From CAZRHH01 sp964599885 (GTDB lineage: Bacteria; Chloroflexota; Dehalococcoidia; DSTF01; JACRBR01): a stretch of 64,000 bases of DNA. A model generated the notes under the pieces. That model had not been told where the DNA came from. It did not search any database and saw only the letters and a list, made by a program, of their open reading frames with translations. Both the position numbers and the translations under genes were made by a program. This document shows positions 50,168 to 59,215 of the stretch, one piece after another. The stretch spans positions 1-64,000 of the forward strand of contig CAZRHH010000003.1 of NCBI GenBank assembly GCA_964599885.1. The letters run 5' to 3'. Within the stretch, counting starts at the first letter, position 1; each line of letters begins with the position of its first letter.

Positions 50168-53100
50168 CCTCCAACCCGGCTTTCTGGAACGAGATGCATC
50201 AGTCGGAGCTCACCGCGCTTGATCTGCTGTCAGCGCTGGGTTACGAGCGCATCGACGCTCGGGATGACGCCATACGAGCGCGGCTGCTCGATGAACGCGG
50301 TGGCTCCGAGCGTGGCGTCGTGCTGCTGCCGCGTCTCGAACGCGCGCTACGCCGGCTCAATCCATGGCTCAGCGACGATGGGCTGCGGCGTGCTGTGCGC
50401 GCGATCACACACGTCGACGCAGCGACGCTGATCGAGGCGAACGAGAAGGTCTGGGTCGCTCTGACGTACGGCGTGTCCGTGGACGCCGAGGACGAACACG
50501 GGAGGAAAGCGAGCCGGACCGTTCACTACTTCGACTTCGACCGTCCACACACGAATGAGTTCGTCGCAATCCAACAGCTCAGCGTGACCGGCACACGCAA
50601 GGGTATTAAGCCCGACATCACAGTGTTCGTGAACGGCATTCCACTGGCAGTCATCGAGTGCAAGGCGCCGACACTCGGAGAGGAGTGGCTACAGGACGCG
50701 ACGGACCAATTCGAGCGCTATCAAGAGCTCGGCGAGAAGTGGCGGGGGCAAGGCGCGCCGCAGCTCTTCCACTCGATACAGCTCGCAATCGCCGCCTGCG
50801 GCCAGGGCGCGTACTACGGCACCGTGACCACACCCGGACGCTGGTACGCGCAGTGGAAGTCCACGTATCCGCTGCCGGTGGATCGGCTCGCGGCGCTCGT
50901 CCGGGAGAAGTGCAAGCGTGACCTGCAGCCGCAGGACACGCTGCTGGCGGGGATGCTCGCGCCAGCGAACCTGCTCGACCTCGCGCGGAACTTCGTCGCA
51001 TTCGAGACCGAGAACGGTCGTCGCGTGAAGAAGATCGCTCGCTACCAGCAGTACCGCGCCGTAAACAAGGCGTTGGAACGCGTGCGGACAGCGAGGGATC
51101 CAGCGCAGCGCGGCGGCATCATCTGGCACACGCAGGGCTCAGGGAAGTCGCTGACGATGTTGTGGTTGGCGGCCAAGCTGCGCCGCATGCAGGAGTTGGC
51201 AAATCCCGCGATTGTTGTCGTCACCGACCGGCGCGACCTCGATCGGCAGATCGAAGGTTCGTTCCTGCGAGCGGGCTACCAGAACCCCACGCGGGCCAAA
51301 AGCGTGCGTCACATGCGCGAACTGCTCGCGGAGGCGGGCGGCCAGACCGTGATGACTACGGTGCAGAAGTTCCAGGAGGCGCTCGACGCCGGAAGCCGCG
51401 GCGAGCACCCGGCGCTTACGTTGGCGTCGAACGTGTTCGTGATGGTCGACGAGGCGCACCGAACGCAATACAAGGGCCTCGCGATGAACATGCGCGCCGC
51501 ACTGCCGAACGCGTGCTTCTTGGGTTTCACGGGCACACCCATCGATAAGAACGACCGCAGTACGAAGCGCACGTTCGGCGACTACATCGACACGTACACC
51601 ATCCAGCAGTCGGTCGATGACAAGGCGACAGTTCCGATCTACTACGAGAGCCGGCTCGCTGACCTGCATGTCCAGGGGGGCGAGACGGTCGATGCGCTCT
51701 TCGAGCGCATGTTCGCGGACCGCACGCCCGAGGAACGCGGCGCGATCAAACGCCGGTACGCGACCGAGGTCGGCATCGCGGCGGCACCTCGTCGGATCGA
51801 GCTGATCTGCCTCGACATACTCAAGCACTACGACGAGCGCATCCGTCCGAACGGCTTCAAGGCCCAAATCGTCGCGGCGACGCGCGACATCGCCGTCTCG
51901 TACAAGGAGACGCTCGACAAGCTGACCATCAACGGCACACTCGGGCCACCGTCGGCCCTCATCATGTCCTCAACGAACGACGATGAAGCCCGGCTTACGG
52001 CCTGGCGTACCACGACGGACGAACAACGGCGCCTGATAGAGACCTTCAAAGAAGATCCGCCGGAGACGCTGGCGATCCTCATCGTCTGCGACATGCTGAT
52101 CACTGGGTTCGACGCCCCCATCGAGCAGGTCATGTACCTGGATTCGCCGCTTCGCGAGCACACGTTGCTGCAGGCCATCGCGCGCGTCAACCGCACGGCG
52201 GAGGATAAGACGTATGGGCTTGTCGTCGACTACTGGGGAGTCTCGAGCCATCTGCAGGACGCGCTCGCCGTCTTCGATCCGGAGCTGCTTGGTGAGCCGA
52301 TGTTGCCACTCGATCGCGTGGTTGAGGATGTCGAGATCTACCATCGAACGACGATTCGGTTCTTCGCGCGCGTGAACCGAGACGACCTCGAAGCCTGCGT
52401 GCGCGTCATCGAGCCCGAGGACAAGCGCGCGGAATTCGACGAGCAGTTTAAGAAGTTTGCGCGAGCGATGGATCAACTAATGCCAGATCCGCGCGCTGCC
52501 CCGTATCGAGAGGATCTGCGGTGGCTCGGGCGCATCCGACTTGCGGCCGCCGCGCGCTTCCGCGACGACAAGATCGACATCAGCGATTGCGGCGAGAAGG
52601 TGCGCGCGCTAATCGCCGAGTACATCGGTGCCGAACGCATCGAACAACTGTTGGAGCCGGTATCGATCCTGTCTCCCAAGTTCGACGAGGGAGTGGAGAA
52701 ACTCGAGAACGCAGATGCGAAGGCGAGCGAGATGGAGCACGCCATCAAGGAGGAATTGAAGATCCGGTATGAGGAGAATCCAGTCTTCTACCAGACATTG
52801 CGTGAGCGACTTGAGCAGATCCTCGCCGAACGAAAGATGGAACGGCTGTCGTCGGCGGAGGAGTTGAGGCGGCTACGTACGCTCGCCCAGGAACTGCGAA
52901 GCGTCGCCAACATTGCCGAATCGATGGGACTCACACCCGTCTCCTTCGCGCTGTACGAGCTCTTTCTGCAAGATATGTCGGAAGGATCGATGAAGGTTGC
53001 GGAGACGCGAGCGCCCTACCACGCCAGCATCGACGAGCCGAAGCGAGAGCTCGCATCGTTGTTAGAGCATCACCTGCGAGCGCTCGCCGTGGTCGACTGG

Positions 53101-53238
53101 CGGACAAAGGACGACGTGCAGCGCGAAATGCGCCGGCAGGTCAAGCGTCAACTCCGGGCGGCTGGCCTCGATGGTGCGCAGATCGAATCGCTCACAAACG
53201 CCGCCATCGACATCGCCCGACGGGGGCTGCCCGCATGA
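50164..53238 (+). CDS. hsdR: type I restriction endonuclease subunit HsdR
   Basis: 1024 residues. N-terminal nuclease motif GIKPDITVFVNGIPLAVIECKAP (D...ECK, about residues 141-163), then the SF2 translocase: Walker A IIWHTQGSGKSLTM (about 320), DEAH-type VDEAHRTQ (about 427), FTGTPI (about 454), ICDMLITGFDAP and QAIARVNRT (motif VI). C-terminal helical domain. It translocates DNA and cuts away from unmodified sites when complexed with HsdM and HsdS. Start overlaps the DUF4917 stop. Confidence 0.95.
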   Translation: MTSNPAFWNEMHQSELTALDLLSALGYERIDARDDAIRARLLDERGGSERGVVLLPRLERALRRLNPWLSDDGLRRAVRAITHVDAATLIEANEKVWVALTYGVSVDAEDEHGRKASRTVHYFDFDRPHTNEFVAIQQLSVTGTRKGIKPDITVFVNGIPLAVIECKAPTLGEEWLQDATDQFERYQELGEKWRGQGAPQLFHSIQLAIAACGQGAYYGTVTTPGRWYAQWKSTYPLPVDRLAALVREKCKRDLQPQDTLLAGMLAPANLLDLARNFVAFETENGRRVKKIARYQQYRAVNKALERVRTARDPAQRGGIIWHTQGSGKSLTMLWLAAKLRRMQELANPAIVVVTDRRDLDRQIEGSFLRAGYQNPTRAKSVRHMRELLAEAGGQTVMTTVQKFQEALDAGSRGEHPALTLASNVFVMVDEAHRTQYKGLAMNMRAALPNACFLGFTGTPIDKNDRSTKRTFGDYIDTYTIQQSVDDKATVPIYYESRLADLHVQGGETVDALFERMFADRTPEERGAIKRRYATEVGIAAAPRRIELICLDILKHYDERIRPNGFKAQIVAATRDIAVSYKETLDKLTINGTLGPPSALIMSSTNDDEARLTAWRTTTDEQRRLIETFKEDPPETLAILIVCDMLITGFDAPIEQVMYLDSPLREHTLLQAIARVNRTAEDKTYGLVVDYWGVSSHLQDALAVFDPELLGEPMLPLDRVVEDVEIYHRTTIRFFARVNRDDLEACVRVIEPEDKRAEFDEQFKKFARAMDQLMPDPRAAPYREDLRWLGRIRLAAAARFRDDKIDISDCGEKVRALIAEYIGAERIEQLLEPVSILSPKFDEGVEKLENADAKASEMEHAIKEELKIRYEENPVFYQTLRERLEQILAERKMERLSSAEELRRLRTLAQELRSVANIAESMGLTPVSFALYELFLQDMSEGSMKVAETRAPYHASIDEPKRELASLLEHHLRALAVVDWRTKDDVQREMRRQVKRQLRAAGLDGAQIESLTNAAIDIARRGLPA

Positions 53239-53981
53239 TGGATCCCGAACACGGACAATTGACGTTCGGCTCAACCGTCGTGCGCTACACGATCGTGCGG
53301 AGCGCGAGGCGGAGAAAGACCGTGGAAGTGCAGATCGACGGAAGGCGACACGTGAGAGTGGCAGCGCCCGCGGCCGCGACCCGTGAGAGGATCGAGCGGC
53401 TTCTGCGAGGACGGTCGCCATGGCTCATCGCTCGTGTGAAGCGCGAGGAGGAACCGGCAGTAACACACGAATTCGTGAATGGAGAAACGTTCCTATACCT
53501 GGGGCGCCAGGCACGTTTGCGGATCCTTGGCGTGAAAGGCGGCGAAAGCTCATCTGTTCGGCTCGTTCGAGGCTGTCTAGAAGTGCGCGTCCGGCCCGCC
53601 GCGACGGCGGGAGTAAGAAGACGGAGAATTCGAGAAGCTTTGGAGGAGTGGTATCGAGTGCGAGCGGAATCGAAGTTGTGCGAGCGTGTCCGCTTGTATG
53701 CACCGCAGCTTAGTGTCCAGCCCGCTGGCGTTATAGTCCGGGATCAGGCCAAACGATGGGGGAGCTGCAGCAATGATGGCGTTCTGCGCTTTAACTGGAG
53801 AATCGTGACAGCGCCGATTTCACTGGTTGACTACGTCGTGGTGCACGAATTGTCTCACCTGGCCGGCAATAAGAGGCACGCTGATTCCTTTTGGAAGACT
53901 CTGGCGCGGTTGCTGCCAGACTACGAGGACAGGAGAAACCGGCTACGGCGCCATGGCCACGAGTTCGCGTCGCAGAAGTGA
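53235..53981 (+). CDS. YgjP-like (DUF45) metallopeptidase
   Basis: 248 residues overlapping the hsdR stop by 4 bases. RSARRRKTVEVQI at the N-terminus and the zinc motif VVHELSHLAGNKRHADSFW in the C-terminal third define the YgjP/SprT-like fold, with the third ligand expected in the following helix. This protein is a common last gene of type I R-M operons; its role there is not established. Confidence 0.9.
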   Translation: MMDPEHGQLTFGSTVVRYTIVRSARRRKTVEVQIDGRRHVRVAAPAAATRERIERLLRGRSPWLIARVKREEEPAVTHEFVNGETFLYLGRQARLRILGVKGGESSSVRLVRGCLEVRVRPAATAGVRRRRIREALEEWYRVRAESKLCERVRLYAPQLSVQPAGVIVRDQAKRWGSCSNDGVLRFNWRIVTAPISLVDYVVVHELSHLAGNKRHADSFWKTLARLLPDYEDRRNRLRRHGHEFASQK

Positions 53982-54191
53982 CGAGACCAGGTCGCACAAA
54001 CTACCTTATCGACGACAGTCAGCTGAACGTCAACAGCCTTGTTCGAAGCATCAGATAGGCGGGCGTGACGTTGACCGAGTGCTTGACCGTTCTTGTACCG
54101 AAGGATGCCTTGCGTGATCGACCGGGCAGAGGACTTGGTTACATGAACCGCGCGAGAACGAAACAGTCAACTGATAAGGACGCGTGCCGCG

Positions 54192-55355
54192 ATGCTCGAT
54201 AAGCCTATTCATCTGATCGGTCCTGATGAGATCCAAGCGCTGGTAGACGGCCGCGTTTGTGAGCGACAACGGCTCGACTACAAGGAGTACCTCCCTCGCC
54301 CAGACGAACAGCGAAGCGAGTTCCTGGCTGACGTTACTTCGTTCGCAAATGCGAGTGGCGGCCATATTGTCTACGGCGTGATCGATGAAAGAGATGAGGA
54401 TGGCCAGCCGACCGGATGCCCGGCTGAGGTTGCCGGCGTCGAGGTCAGCAATATCGACAACGAATTGCAGCGGCTCCGCAATAAACTCTCGGACTCAGTT
54501 GCGCCGCGCCTTGCGGGTGTCGAGATGCAAGAGATCGGACACTTCAGGCGCGGACCTGTGATACTCATTCGAATACCCCGCAGCTTGAATCGACCGCACA
54601 TGGTCACCTTGGGCGCATCGAGATTCTACTCTCGTGATGGATCGGGGAAGCGCTCGCTGGACGTAATCCAGATCCGAGAAGCGTTTGTCCAGAGTCAGGA
54701 GCTCCGAACTGCGATTCGTCGATTCCGTGACGACCGCATTGCCGGATTGGTGGCGGGCGAGACACCTGTACCTCTTACCGGCAAGGCCGCGTTGTGCCTT
54801 CACGTCGTACCTATTCCCGCGTTTGAGTCGAATTATGCCGTCGACCTGCAGCATCTGGCTTCTGGCGGCTCTCGCCTTTTGAGTCCGATGCGGCCCTCTG
54901 GTTTCAACAGTTTCGTAAATTTTGATGGGCTCGTTCGTCACCTGTCCGGGCGCTATGTTCTGGTCTTTCGCTCGGGCTCCGTTGAGGCGGTCGATTCGGA
55001 GATCTTCGATGCTGAGCACAGGCAGATCTACGCGACCGCAATAGAGGACATGCTGAACCACGCCGTCAGTGATTACCTGAACGCTTTGGAGGATCTCGTT
55101 CCCGTCTATCCGGCGCTCATCGCCGTTACAATGAGCGGCGTGCGCGGGTTTGTTCTCAATTCTGATGCGGCTTGGGGTTCTGGAGCGCGTCCGCTTGATC
55201 GCGATGTGTTGACACTGCCCGAGATACTAGTCGAGAGTGCTCCCGCTAATCCTGGAGCAACGATGCGGACCGTGTATGACGCGTTGTGGCAGGCCCTAGG
55301 TGTTGTCCGAAGTCCGAACTATGATCGGGATGGAAATTGGCGTTCCTCGGGTTAG
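54192..55355 (+). CDS. AlbA_2 (Schlafen-like) domain protein
   Basis: 387 residues. Residues 15-150 hold the divergent-AAA/AlbA_2 pattern: RQRLDYKEYLPRP, EFLADVTSFANASGGHIVYGVID and VILIRIPRSLNRPHMV ... FYSRDGSG. The remainder has no recognised domain. Schlafen-like AlbA_2 proteins bind nucleic acid and appear in regulators and defence systems. It is the last gene of the island, separated from the 91-bp repeats by about 95 bases. Confidence 0.82.
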   Translation: MLDKPIHLIGPDEIQALVDGRVCERQRLDYKEYLPRPDEQRSEFLADVTSFANASGGHIVYGVIDERDEDGQPTGCPAEVAGVEVSNIDNELQRLRNKLSDSVAPRLAGVEMQEIGHFRRGPVILIRIPRSLNRPHMVTLGASRFYSRDGSGKRSLDVIQIREAFVQSQELRTAIRRFRDDRIAGLVAGETPVPLTGKAALCLHVVPIPAFESNYAVDLQHLASGGSRLLSPMRPSGFNSFVNFDGLVRHLSGRYVLVFRSGSVEAVDSEIFDAEHRQIYATAIEDMLNHAVSDYLNALEDLVPVYPALIAVTMSGVRGFVLNSDAAWGSGARPLDRDVLTLPEILVESAPANPGATMRTVYDALWQALGVVRSPNYDRDGNWRSSG

Positions 55356-55449
55356 CCCATGCGCGAGCCGCCAACTTCGAGGACTGCCGCCTGCGTGGCA
55401 GTCTTCGAAAGACTATCTAGGCGCTTGCCTCATGCGACCGTCGTCTAGA

Positions 55450-55665
55450 CGGTTCTGCCTCCGAAGCAGATGCTCGCCAAATTCGATCCTAAATCGGGCA
55501 AAATTGGGCGTGCTGACAAAGCATAGGGTCACGGTCCGCACCAGCGTTCCTCCGAAGCAGATGCTCGCCAAATCCGATCCTAAACCGTGCGAAATTGCGC
55601 GTGCTGACAAAGCAGAGGGTCGCAGCGCGCACCATCGTTCCTCCGAAACAGATTGCTCGCCCAAC
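55450..55665 (+). repeat. 91-bp tandem repeat array, three copies
   Basis: The mark CTCCGAAGCAGATGCTCGCC recurs at intervals of 93 and 91 bases (units starting near 55457, 55550 and 55641, the last one decayed), with GATCCTAAA..CGGGC and GCGTGCTGACAAAGCA-AGGGTC between. AAGCAGAGGGTCG and, on the other strand, GAGCATCTGCTTC are 13-base matches to the two sides of the tRNA-Gly anticodon arm. Apparent reading frames across it are repeat artefacts. The array lies directly downstream of the AlbA_2 gene. Confidence 0.85.
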
Positions 55666-55930
55666 TCCGCTCACGAGCGGGGGAACCACGGAGTGGCAAT
55701 CCGTGGCGTGCACCAAATCCCAGCGACTTGAAGCGCGTCCCACATCCTCGATTGAAACAGCGGAAACCGGCCCACTGTGACCGCCGGTTCAGCGATTCTC
55801 CGGCTTGAGCCAGGGATTGGCTAGTCCTTAGAGCGACTTAGTTGCGACGGACTGAGGTTCTGCGCGTTGATTGGAGATATTCTCATATCGCAACTGTCAT
55901 TGACGGCAGGATCACGCCGAGAGAACGCCG
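55666..55930. other. 265 bases without a gene, upstream region of the Kdp/KimA operon
   Basis: Contains an ACCGGC..GACCGCCGGT inverted motif near 55769-55786 and the presumed promoter of the following operon. A TTG start with a weak GAGAACGCC region before it opens the kinase gene. No coding frame is supported. Confidence 0.5.
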
Positions 55931-57523
55931 TTGCGAGAACATCTGACCTCAGTGACACACGACACCCGGCTCGGGTTGCTGGCGAGCATCTTCGGTACCG
56001 CGGTGCTCGTTTTCGTCATGGCACCCTTCCACGACGAGATCGGCCTGTTAAACGAGGGCCTGGTCCTCCTGCTCCTTACGCTTGCCGTCTCGTCCACCTG
56101 GGGGTGGAGGGTCGGGCTGTTCGCCGCGAGCCTCACCAACATCACGCTCAACTTCTTTTTCATCTCGCCGCTACACAGATTCACCGTGCAGGAGCCGGAG
56201 AACGCATTCGGTCTCCTCGTCTTCCTTCTCGTATCGATCGTCGGCGGTTCCCTTCTCTCGCAAGCTCGCAGCGCAGCAGAGTTAGCCCGCCGCAGGCAAG
56301 CAGAAACAGAGATCGTGCTGCAGCTCAGCCGAGACCTAATCGGGCGCACCGATCCGACCGAAGCGCTAACGGCGCTCTGCGAGAACGTTGTCCGCGCGAT
56401 GGGCGCGCCAGGATCGGCGGTGCTTAGCAAAGTTGGCAATCAGTGGGCAGTCCTGGCATCTACAGGCAGCGCAGAAGCGAGCAGGGGTGTTGACGCGAAC
56501 GAGCGCGTGATGGCAGATCGAGCGGTCGAATCTGGTCGCGTCTCTTCGCGCGGTCACACGGGTCTGAGGCATTCGCGGACAACTCGTGTGGTCATGCCGT
56601 CGCGTGCACAGGAGCGGCCGGTCGGGGAGATGACCGAGGGCACCGCGTTCGCACCGCTCAGCGTCGGGAATCGCCAGCTGGGCGTACTGCGGCTCGATGG
56701 ACCGATCAACAACCCCGTCTTCCGCGAGCATCCTGAGGAACTCCTCTCGGCGTTCGCCAGGGAGGCTGCTCTGGGGGTCCAGCGCGTTGAGCTGGCGCGA
56801 GAGGCGGCGCATGCGGAAGCGTTGCGCGAAGCGGACGAGATGAAGACGGCGCTCATGACTTCGATCTCGCACGATCTCAAGACACCGCTGGCAGGTATCA
56901 CCGCGTCGGTGTCAAGTCTGTTGGACTGCAGCGTCGACTGGACCGACGAGGATCGAGGATCCTTCCTTGAGACGATCGACTCCCAGGCGAACCGGCTCAA
57001 CCGCGTCATCAGCGACATCCTCGACATGAATCGGATAGAGGCCGGGGTAGTCAAACCCGTCACGTCCAACGTACGGGTGTCCGAGCTTCTCGAGGAGGCG
57101 GCCGAGCGAACCCGCGTCGCGACCGCGGGGCGAGCCGTAGGCGTGATGGCCTCGAGCGACCTCTTCGTGCAAACGGATCGGTCGCTCATGCTGCAAGCCT
57201 TGGTGAATCTCATTGAGAACGCTGCAAAATACTCGACGCCGAGAGGCGCCATCCGTCTGAGCGCCTCGCGTTCAACGACGGACGTCGAACTGGCTGTGGC
57301 CGACGAGGGTCCGGGAATTGCGACGCACGACCTTCCCCACGTCTTCGACCGGTTCTATCGAGCCGCCGACCAGAGCCGTCGGGTGAAGGGCAGTGGGCTC
57401 GGCCTGGCGATTGTCAAGGGATTCGTCGCTCTCTCAGGCGGCACCGTGCTCGTGGAAAGCTCGAGGAGCGGAACGCGTTTTCTCATCACGCTTCCCGTGA
57501 ACGCCGACGTGGGTGTGGCATGA
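55931..57523 (+). CDS. KdpD-type sensor histidine kinase, C-terminal half as separate gene
   Basis: 530 residues, TTG start at 55931. Four predicted transmembrane helices (residues 15-115, DUF4118 of KdpD), a GAF-like region (residues 150-290), HisKA with phospho-acceptor in SISHDLKTPL (about residue 317) and HATPase with ENAAKYS, DEGPGI and GSGLGLAIV. The N-terminal KdpD sensor and Usp domains are absent here but encoded by a separate gene at 59212-60345. Phosphorylates the KdpE-like regulator encoded next (ATGA overlap). Confidence 0.9.
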   Translation: MREHLTSVTHDTRLGLLASIFGTAVLVFVMAPFHDEIGLLNEGLVLLLLTLAVSSTWGWRVGLFAASLTNITLNFFFISPLHRFTVQEPENAFGLLVFLLVSIVGGSLLSQARSAAELARRRQAETEIVLQLSRDLIGRTDPTEALTALCENVVRAMGAPGSAVLSKVGNQWAVLASTGSAEASRGVDANERVMADRAVESGRVSSRGHTGLRHSRTTRVVMPSRAQERPVGEMTEGTAFAPLSVGNRQLGVLRLDGPINNPVFREHPEELLSAFAREAALGVQRVELAREAAHAEALREADEMKTALMTSISHDLKTPLAGITASVSSLLDCSVDWTDEDRGSFLETIDSQANRLNRVISDILDMNRIEAGVVKPVTSNVRVSELLEEAAERTRVATAGRAVGVMASSDLFVQTDRSLMLQALVNLIENAAKYSTPRGAIRLSASRSTTDVELAVADEGPGIATHDLPHVFDRFYRAADQSRRVKGSGLGLAIVKGFVALSGGTVLVESSRSGTRFLITLPVNADVGVA

Positions 57524-58215
57524 AACCGCGGATTCTGGTGGTTGATGACGAGGTTCAACTTCGGCGCGTTGTGAGTCGCTCGTTGCGGGGACACGGCTAC
57601 GACACGCGTGAGGCCGAGAACGGCGCTGACACTCTCACGGCGTTTGAGGCGTTCAAACCGGACGTTGTCCTCCTCGACCTAATGCTCCCAGACATGACCG
57701 GTGTCGACATATGTCGCGAACTGAGAAAGAATCACCAGACGCCGATTATCATCCTCTCTGTCGTCGGCGAGGAACGCGCCAAGGTCGCCGCTCTGGACGA
57801 AGGCGCCGATGACTACATGACGAAGCCGTTCGGCATGGACGAACTGCTGGCCCGGGTACGCGTTGCGCTGCGTCGAGGCGCAACCGACCGCGTGCAACAA
57901 GCGTTAGTGAAGGTGGATGCGCTCAGCATCGATTTTGAAAACCGCCGGGTCGAACTCGATGGAAATGAAGTGCATCTCACGCCGACTGAGTACGAGTTGC
58001 TCAAGTATCTCGCAACCAATGCCGGCAAGGTCCTGACGCACCCGATGATCCTCCGCGCAGTGTGGGGCGATGAATACGCGGAGGACGTGCAGAACCTCCG
58101 CACGCACGTGAACCAGCTGCGCACAAAGCTCAGTGATCCGGCGAGGTCCCCCCGCTTCATTCGAACGGAGCCCGGCGTCGGTTACCGGTTCGCGAAGCCG
58201 GCGCCAAATCTCTGA
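57520..58215 (+). CDS. kdpE: KdpE-type response regulator
   Basis: 231 residues. Receiver with VDDE, phospho-acceptor in VVLLDLMLPDMTG (about residue 52) and TKPFGMDEL lysine, followed by an OmpR-type winged helix (HLTPTEYELLKYLATNAGKVLTHPMILRAVWG ... RTEPGVGYRF). Cotranscribed with the kinase. In other bacteria KdpE activates kdpFABC; here the nearest transport gene is KimA-like, a candidate target. Confidence 0.92.
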   Translation: MKPRILVVDDEVQLRRVVSRSLRGHGYDTREAENGADTLTAFEAFKPDVVLLDLMLPDMTGVDICRELRKNHQTPIIILSVVGEERAKVAALDEGADDYMTKPFGMDELLARVRVALRRGATDRVQQALVKVDALSIDFENRRVELDGNEVHLTPTEYELLKYLATNAGKVLTHPMILRAVWGDEYAEDVQNLRTHVNQLRTKLSDPARSPRFIRTEPGVGYRFAKPAPNL

Positions 58216-58283
58216 CGATTCTCTTACGGTCGCAGGCCATTTGCCGCATGCCTCCCTTACCTAATCGACTGCAAGCTTTCCAA

Positions 58284-58640
58284 ATGAGGATCTTGCTCGT
58301 CGAAGACGAGGCAGCTCTCGCCGACGTCATGGCTCGAAACCTCCGGGCCCGTGACCACGATGTTGTGGTTACGCCGACCGCGCAGGCGGCCGTACTTTCG
58401 ATGGCCGAGACCTGGCCGGAGGTCCTCGTCCTTGACGTGAACCTTCCGGACATGACCGGCTGGGACGTCCTGCGCCGCCTTACTCCGGCTGACCGCGCCG
58501 GCTTGCGAGTCGTCGTGATGTCGGCAGCGCCCGTCTCGCAAAAGCGGGTCGAAGAATTCAAACCCGACCGCACGCTGCAGAAGCCATTCCCCATCGACGC
58601 GCTGGTGCGGGCGATCAGTGATACAGAGGTGCGCCCATGA
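58284..58640 (+). CDS. stand-alone receiver (CheY-like) protein
   Basis: 118 residues from ATG 58284 (MRILLVEDEAAL). Acidic pocket VEDE, phospho-acceptor in VLVLDVNLPDMTGWD and lysine in LQKPFPID are intact, with no output domain. Located 68 bases after kdpE, it may be a phosphate sink or an alternative partner of the split KdpD. Confidence 0.87.
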   Translation: MRILLVEDEAALADVMARNLRARDHDVVVTPTAQAAVLSMAETWPEVLVLDVNLPDMTGWDVLRRLTPADRAGLRVVVMSAAPVSQKRVEEFKPDRTLQKPFPIDALVRAISDTEVRP

Positions 58641-58803
58641 GCGACGTAGTCTTCGTCATCGTCAGGAAGACGACGTCCGGAAGCTCGTCGAGAGGTACAA
58701 GGACGGGGCGACTCTGGGCGTGTTCGGCGAGCCGCGCGTCAACGTGCTGAAGCTCAACCTCTCGCTCGATGATGAATTCCGAGCCGCGAATGTATCCCTA
58801 TGA
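58637..58803 (+). pseudogene. small gene with probable frameshift
   Basis: ATG 58637 overlaps the receiver stop (ATGA) and gives MSDVVFVIV before entering nonsense codons; shifting one base after that gives EDDVRKLVERYKDGATLGVFGEPRVNVLKLNLSLDDEF up to TGA at 58803, which looks like real protein. The combined 55-residue product is not recognised. One indel near 58664 would explain both halves. Confidence 0.4.
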
Positions 58804-58825
58804 TCGACACGAGCGCCGTCCCGGC

Positions 58826-59215
58826 ATGAACGCACCGAGACAGAGTATCGCCATCGTCGCCCACGACGACGCCAAGTTGATGCGGCTGGTGGTGGCGTTC
58901 GGGCAGATGGGCTATAGCGTCAGCGCCTCCGAGTCGCACGCGATCATGGGCACGGCGCGCGACGTCGTTCGGACATCACCCGCGGCGATGGTGGTCGTGC
59001 TGGCCGGCACAGAGAACATCGTCGAGATCCGCGAACTACTGACGGCGGGTCCGGCGACACGGTTCCTGTTCCTCATGCCGGACATGCCGCCTACCGCTGC
59101 GCTCGCCCGGCTACTGAACGCGCACGGCGCCGCAGTCTTGGCCCGGGATGATCCGTCGCTCGTCATCGTGTCCACGCTCGTTGCGTTGCTCGCAAATGGA
59201 GATGTGCCGGCATGA
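58826..59215 (+). CDS. degenerate receiver-like protein
   Basis: 129 residues from ATG 58826 (MNAPRQSIAIVAHDD). Length and strand order follow a receiver fold (AIVAHDDAKLMRLVVAFGQMGYSV, AAMVVVLAGTENIVEI, RFLFLMPDMPP, AAVLARDDPS), but the phospho-acceptor aspartate is replaced by alanine-glycine (VVLAG) so it cannot be phosphorylated normally. Its stop overlaps the KdpD N-terminal gene in ATGA. A longer start at 58769 is possible. Confidence 0.72.
   Translation: MNAPRQSIAIVAHDDAKLMRLVVAFGQMGYSVSASESHAIMGTARDVVRTSPAAMVVVLAGTENIVEIRELLTAGPATRFLFLMPDMPPTAALARLLNAHGAAVLARDDPSLVIVSTLVALLANGDVPA

Noticed and set aside
55450..55665. CRISPR array
   Set aside because: Units of 91 bases are similar along their whole length, with no unique spacers, and no cas gene is in the window.
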